Of a stretch of 9,808 nt of DNA, positions 8,129 to 9,808 are shown piece after piece; positions within the stretch are counted from its first letter, which is position 1; each line of letters begins with the position of its first letter. This stretch comes from JANOAR01 sp031411235 (GTDB lineage: Bacteria; Verrucomicrobiota; Verrucomicrobiia; Verrucomicrobiales; Verrucomicrobiaceae). The notes under the pieces are model-generated. The model saw nothing but the letters and a program-made list of their open reading frames with translations, had not been told where the DNA came from and searched no databases. Position numbers and translations under genes: made by a program. The DNA is taken from assembly GCA_031411235.1 (NCBI GenBank), contig JANOAR010000266.1, positions 1 to 9,808 on the forward strand. Reading direction: 5' to 3'.

Positions 8129-9712
8129 TCAGTCCTCGCTGAACCCGCGATCCACTCGACCAGCCAGAATGCGTGACTTTTGGAAGAACTCTTTTTCGCT
8201 GGCACCGGGGGTAAAGGTGGGATCGCCCGTATTGATCGCGGGCGAGGCACTCGTGGGCTGGTAGGCCATCACGGGCGAGGCGGGCGAGGGGACGGGAACG
8301 ACGAAGGCGGGGTTGGCAAAGGTTGCGCCAGCATCTCCCATGCCGGAGGAGGCCTGCCAGGTGGCGAGGCTGTTGTAGGTCGTATTGGCACCACTTTTGT
8401 TGAGCCTGAACTGCGGTGTGGGAGAGCCACCTGCGCCTTCGTAGAAGTAGAGATTGTAGGCGAAGATATTCCCCGTCCCGATACCGCCTGAGGCGTTGTT
8501 GCCTGTCGTTTGCATGACCATCTGCCGACTGCCGCGCTGGGCCCAGAGGAGGTTGTTTTTGAAGGTGTTGTTGTTCACGTAAAACTGGAAGGAAATCTGG
8601 CCACCCGCCGTGCCTGTGGTGTCGTTTTGATAAAAGGTGTTGCCTGTGATGGTGCAGTGCTCGGTGGAGCCTTTGTTGACATTATAGCCGCCCATGGTCA
8701 GTCCTGTGCCTTGGTTGTGGCGGATGAGGTTGTTGCGCACGGTGATGTAGTCGGTGAAGCCTGCGCCGTCCTCGCTGGCTAGTTCGATGCCGAAGTTGGA
8801 ATCATAAATCTGGTTGCGTTCGATGATGATGTCGGTGCCGCCATCGACATAGATTCCAGCCGCCGAGCGATTGCCTCCACCCGTGTTCAAATCGCCGTCG
8901 TAGGCGGGGTTGTAGGAGGAGTCGATGGCATAGACGGTGTTCTCGGCGACGAGTCCGCTGCGAGCGCGATCCAGGTTGGTGGGGAGGGAGCCTTCGTATC
9001 CGATGAGGTCGATGCCGATGTTGTTGCAGTGATGCACAAGATTGCGCGTCACCCGGAAGTTGGTCACGTTGCCATTGATGGCCATCGCTTCACTGGCACC
9101 GAGGTGCAGGTTGTAGAGTTCATTGCCGTCGATGATGATGCCATCCAGTGCCGTGGCCGAGCTGCCTCTGATGATCATGCCGTGGCCGTTGGCGGAGAAG
9201 TTACCCAAGTCAGGGTTATTCTGCTCGATGTTATGGATGATATTGTCGCGCAGTTGCACCCCCTGGCAGGTGCCTCGGACACTGATGCCGATGGGCGTCG
9301 TCGATTCCAAGTCGGTGCGGCAATTTCTGACCGTAAGGCCCTGCACGGTCACGTAGTTACGATTTGAAATGGTGATGACGGCAGCCTCACCCGTGGGTTG
9401 CGTGACACCATTTTGATCCAATATAGGCACCTCGCCCTCGACCGCGCGGAAGACAATGGGAGCACTCGCGGTGCCGCTCACACCGATGGAGATGCGGGAG
9501 GTGTAAGTGCCGCCGCCGATGTAAACGATGTCGCCAGGGCTGGCACCCGTCGATGACACAGCTTTAGTCAGGCTCCACGGGCTTGCGAGGGTACCTGAAT
9601 TGCCCGCGAGGCCTGTGGGCGTGACGTAGCGATCGGCTGCGAAGGCGACGCCTGGGATGGCGGCGATAGCACAGAGGCCAACGACGAAAGAGACGATGCT
9701 GCGTGGGCTCAT
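8129..9712 (-). CDS. Secreted right-handed parallel beta-helix (pectate-lyase-like) protein
   Basis: A 527-residue protein with a signal peptide (residues 1-25, probable cleavage AFA|ADR). The mature start ADRYVTPTGLAGNSGT.ASPW and the PGDIVYIGGGTYTSRI segment are the usual opening of exported pectate-lyase-like beta-helix proteins. Repeats of about 20-25 residues follow between about 100 and 400 (GNELYNLHL, RNLVHHCNNIGIDLIG, RNQIYDSNFGIELAS, RNNLIRHNQGTGLTMGG), giving a stacked solenoid with Asn ladders (PbH1 repeats). The C-terminal SPAINTGDP...RVDRGFSED resembles the SPAIDAG...DIGAYE tail of many such proteins, with the last motif altered. The family includes polysaccharide lyases and epimerases as well as adhesins; I cannot point to catalytic residues, so polysaccharide binding or cleavage is only likely. 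No anchoring or sorting domain is evident. Start ATG 9712; the 96 bp upstream hold no clear promoter. Confidence 0.88.
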   Translation of the reverse strand: MSPRSIVSFVVGLCAIAAIPGVAFAADRYVTPTGLAGNSGTLASPWSLTKAVSSTGASPGDIVYIGGGTYTSRISIGVSGTASAPIVFRAVEGEVPILDQNGVTQPTGEAAVITISNRNYVTVQGLTVRNCRTDLESTTPIGISVRGTCQGVQLRDNIIHNIEQNNPDLGNFSANGHGMIIRGSSATALDGIIIDGNELYNLHLGASEAMAINGNVTNFRVTRNLVHHCNNIGIDLIGYEGSLPTNLDRARSGLVAENTVYAIDSSYNPAYDGDLNTGGGNRSAAGIYVDGGTDIIIERNQIYDSNFGIELASEDGAGFTDYITVRNNLIRHNQGTGLTMGGYNVNKGSTEHCTITGNTFYQNDTTGTAGGQISFQFYVNNNTFKNNLLWAQRGSRQMVMQTTGNNASGGIGTGNIFAYNLYFYEGAGGSPTPQFRLNKSGANTTYNSLATWQASSGMGDAGATFANPAFVVPVPSPASPVMAYQPTSASPAINTGDPTFTPGASEKEFFQKSRILAGRVDRGFSED

Positions 9713-9808
9713 AAGGTGACGAGTGGGTGGAGGGATGCGTGCAGAATAACTCCACGGGCCGTCTCCGGCACAGCAAATTCTTTCCCCCAGAGCCCCTCTC
9801 GCACTATC

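Overview
The window looks like a high-GC bacterial chromosome, most likely Verrucomicrobiota (Prosthecobacter/Verrucomicrobium-like). This is inferred from gene content and style: a five-helix di-heme SdhC, serine/threonine kinase fused to a formylglycine-generating-enzyme (FGE/SUMF1) domain, a secreted EF-hand protein, a secreted beta-helix protein, weak or absent Shine-Dalgarno sequences and dispersed GTAGTCCCGGGCTTTAGC-type palindromes. No rRNA or tRNA is present to settle taxonomy.

Layout. 1-1200: sdhC (minus; its expected partners sdhA/sdhB would lie beyond base 1), flanked by a long inverted repeat, then a small Dabb-family protein. 1280-5825: a complete diversity-generating retroelement (DGR), all on the minus strand. 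In transcription order it holds: (i) a membrane-anchored Ser/Thr kinase-FGE fusion whose last ~41 codons are the variable repeat (VR); (ii) an HRDC-domain accessory protein; (iii) a DGR-type reverse transcriptase (IGxxxSQ and YMDD motifs), overlapping the HRDC gene by 8 bp; (iv) the template repeat (TR), beginning on the RT stop codon; (v) a 3' segment with a 10-bp perfect inverted repeat. A base-by-base TR/VR comparison over about 125 bp shows 17 mismatches, every one at an adenine of the TR coding strand. That is the diagnostic signature of mutagenic retrohoming.

5826-6452: a low-GC-looking interval with a small membrane protein and a decayed second copy of the 5' end of the kinase gene, 624 bp from the original. 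6567-7508 (plus): a membrane-anchored proline-rich protein, with a bidirectional terminator after it. 7606-7896 (minus): a secreted EF-hand protein. 8129-9712 (minus): a secreted right-handed parallel beta-helix protein.

How it works together (inference from known DGRs): TR RNA is reverse-transcribed by the RT with the HRDC partner, adenines are miscopied, and the cDNA replaces the VR. This re-codes the ligand-binding face of the C-lectin-fold FGE domain while the kinase half stays constant, giving a kinase with a diversifiable sensor domain. DGRs are a known class; the kinase-FGE target, the HRDC accessory, the palindrome inside the target gene and the relic gene copy are the most interesting parts here.
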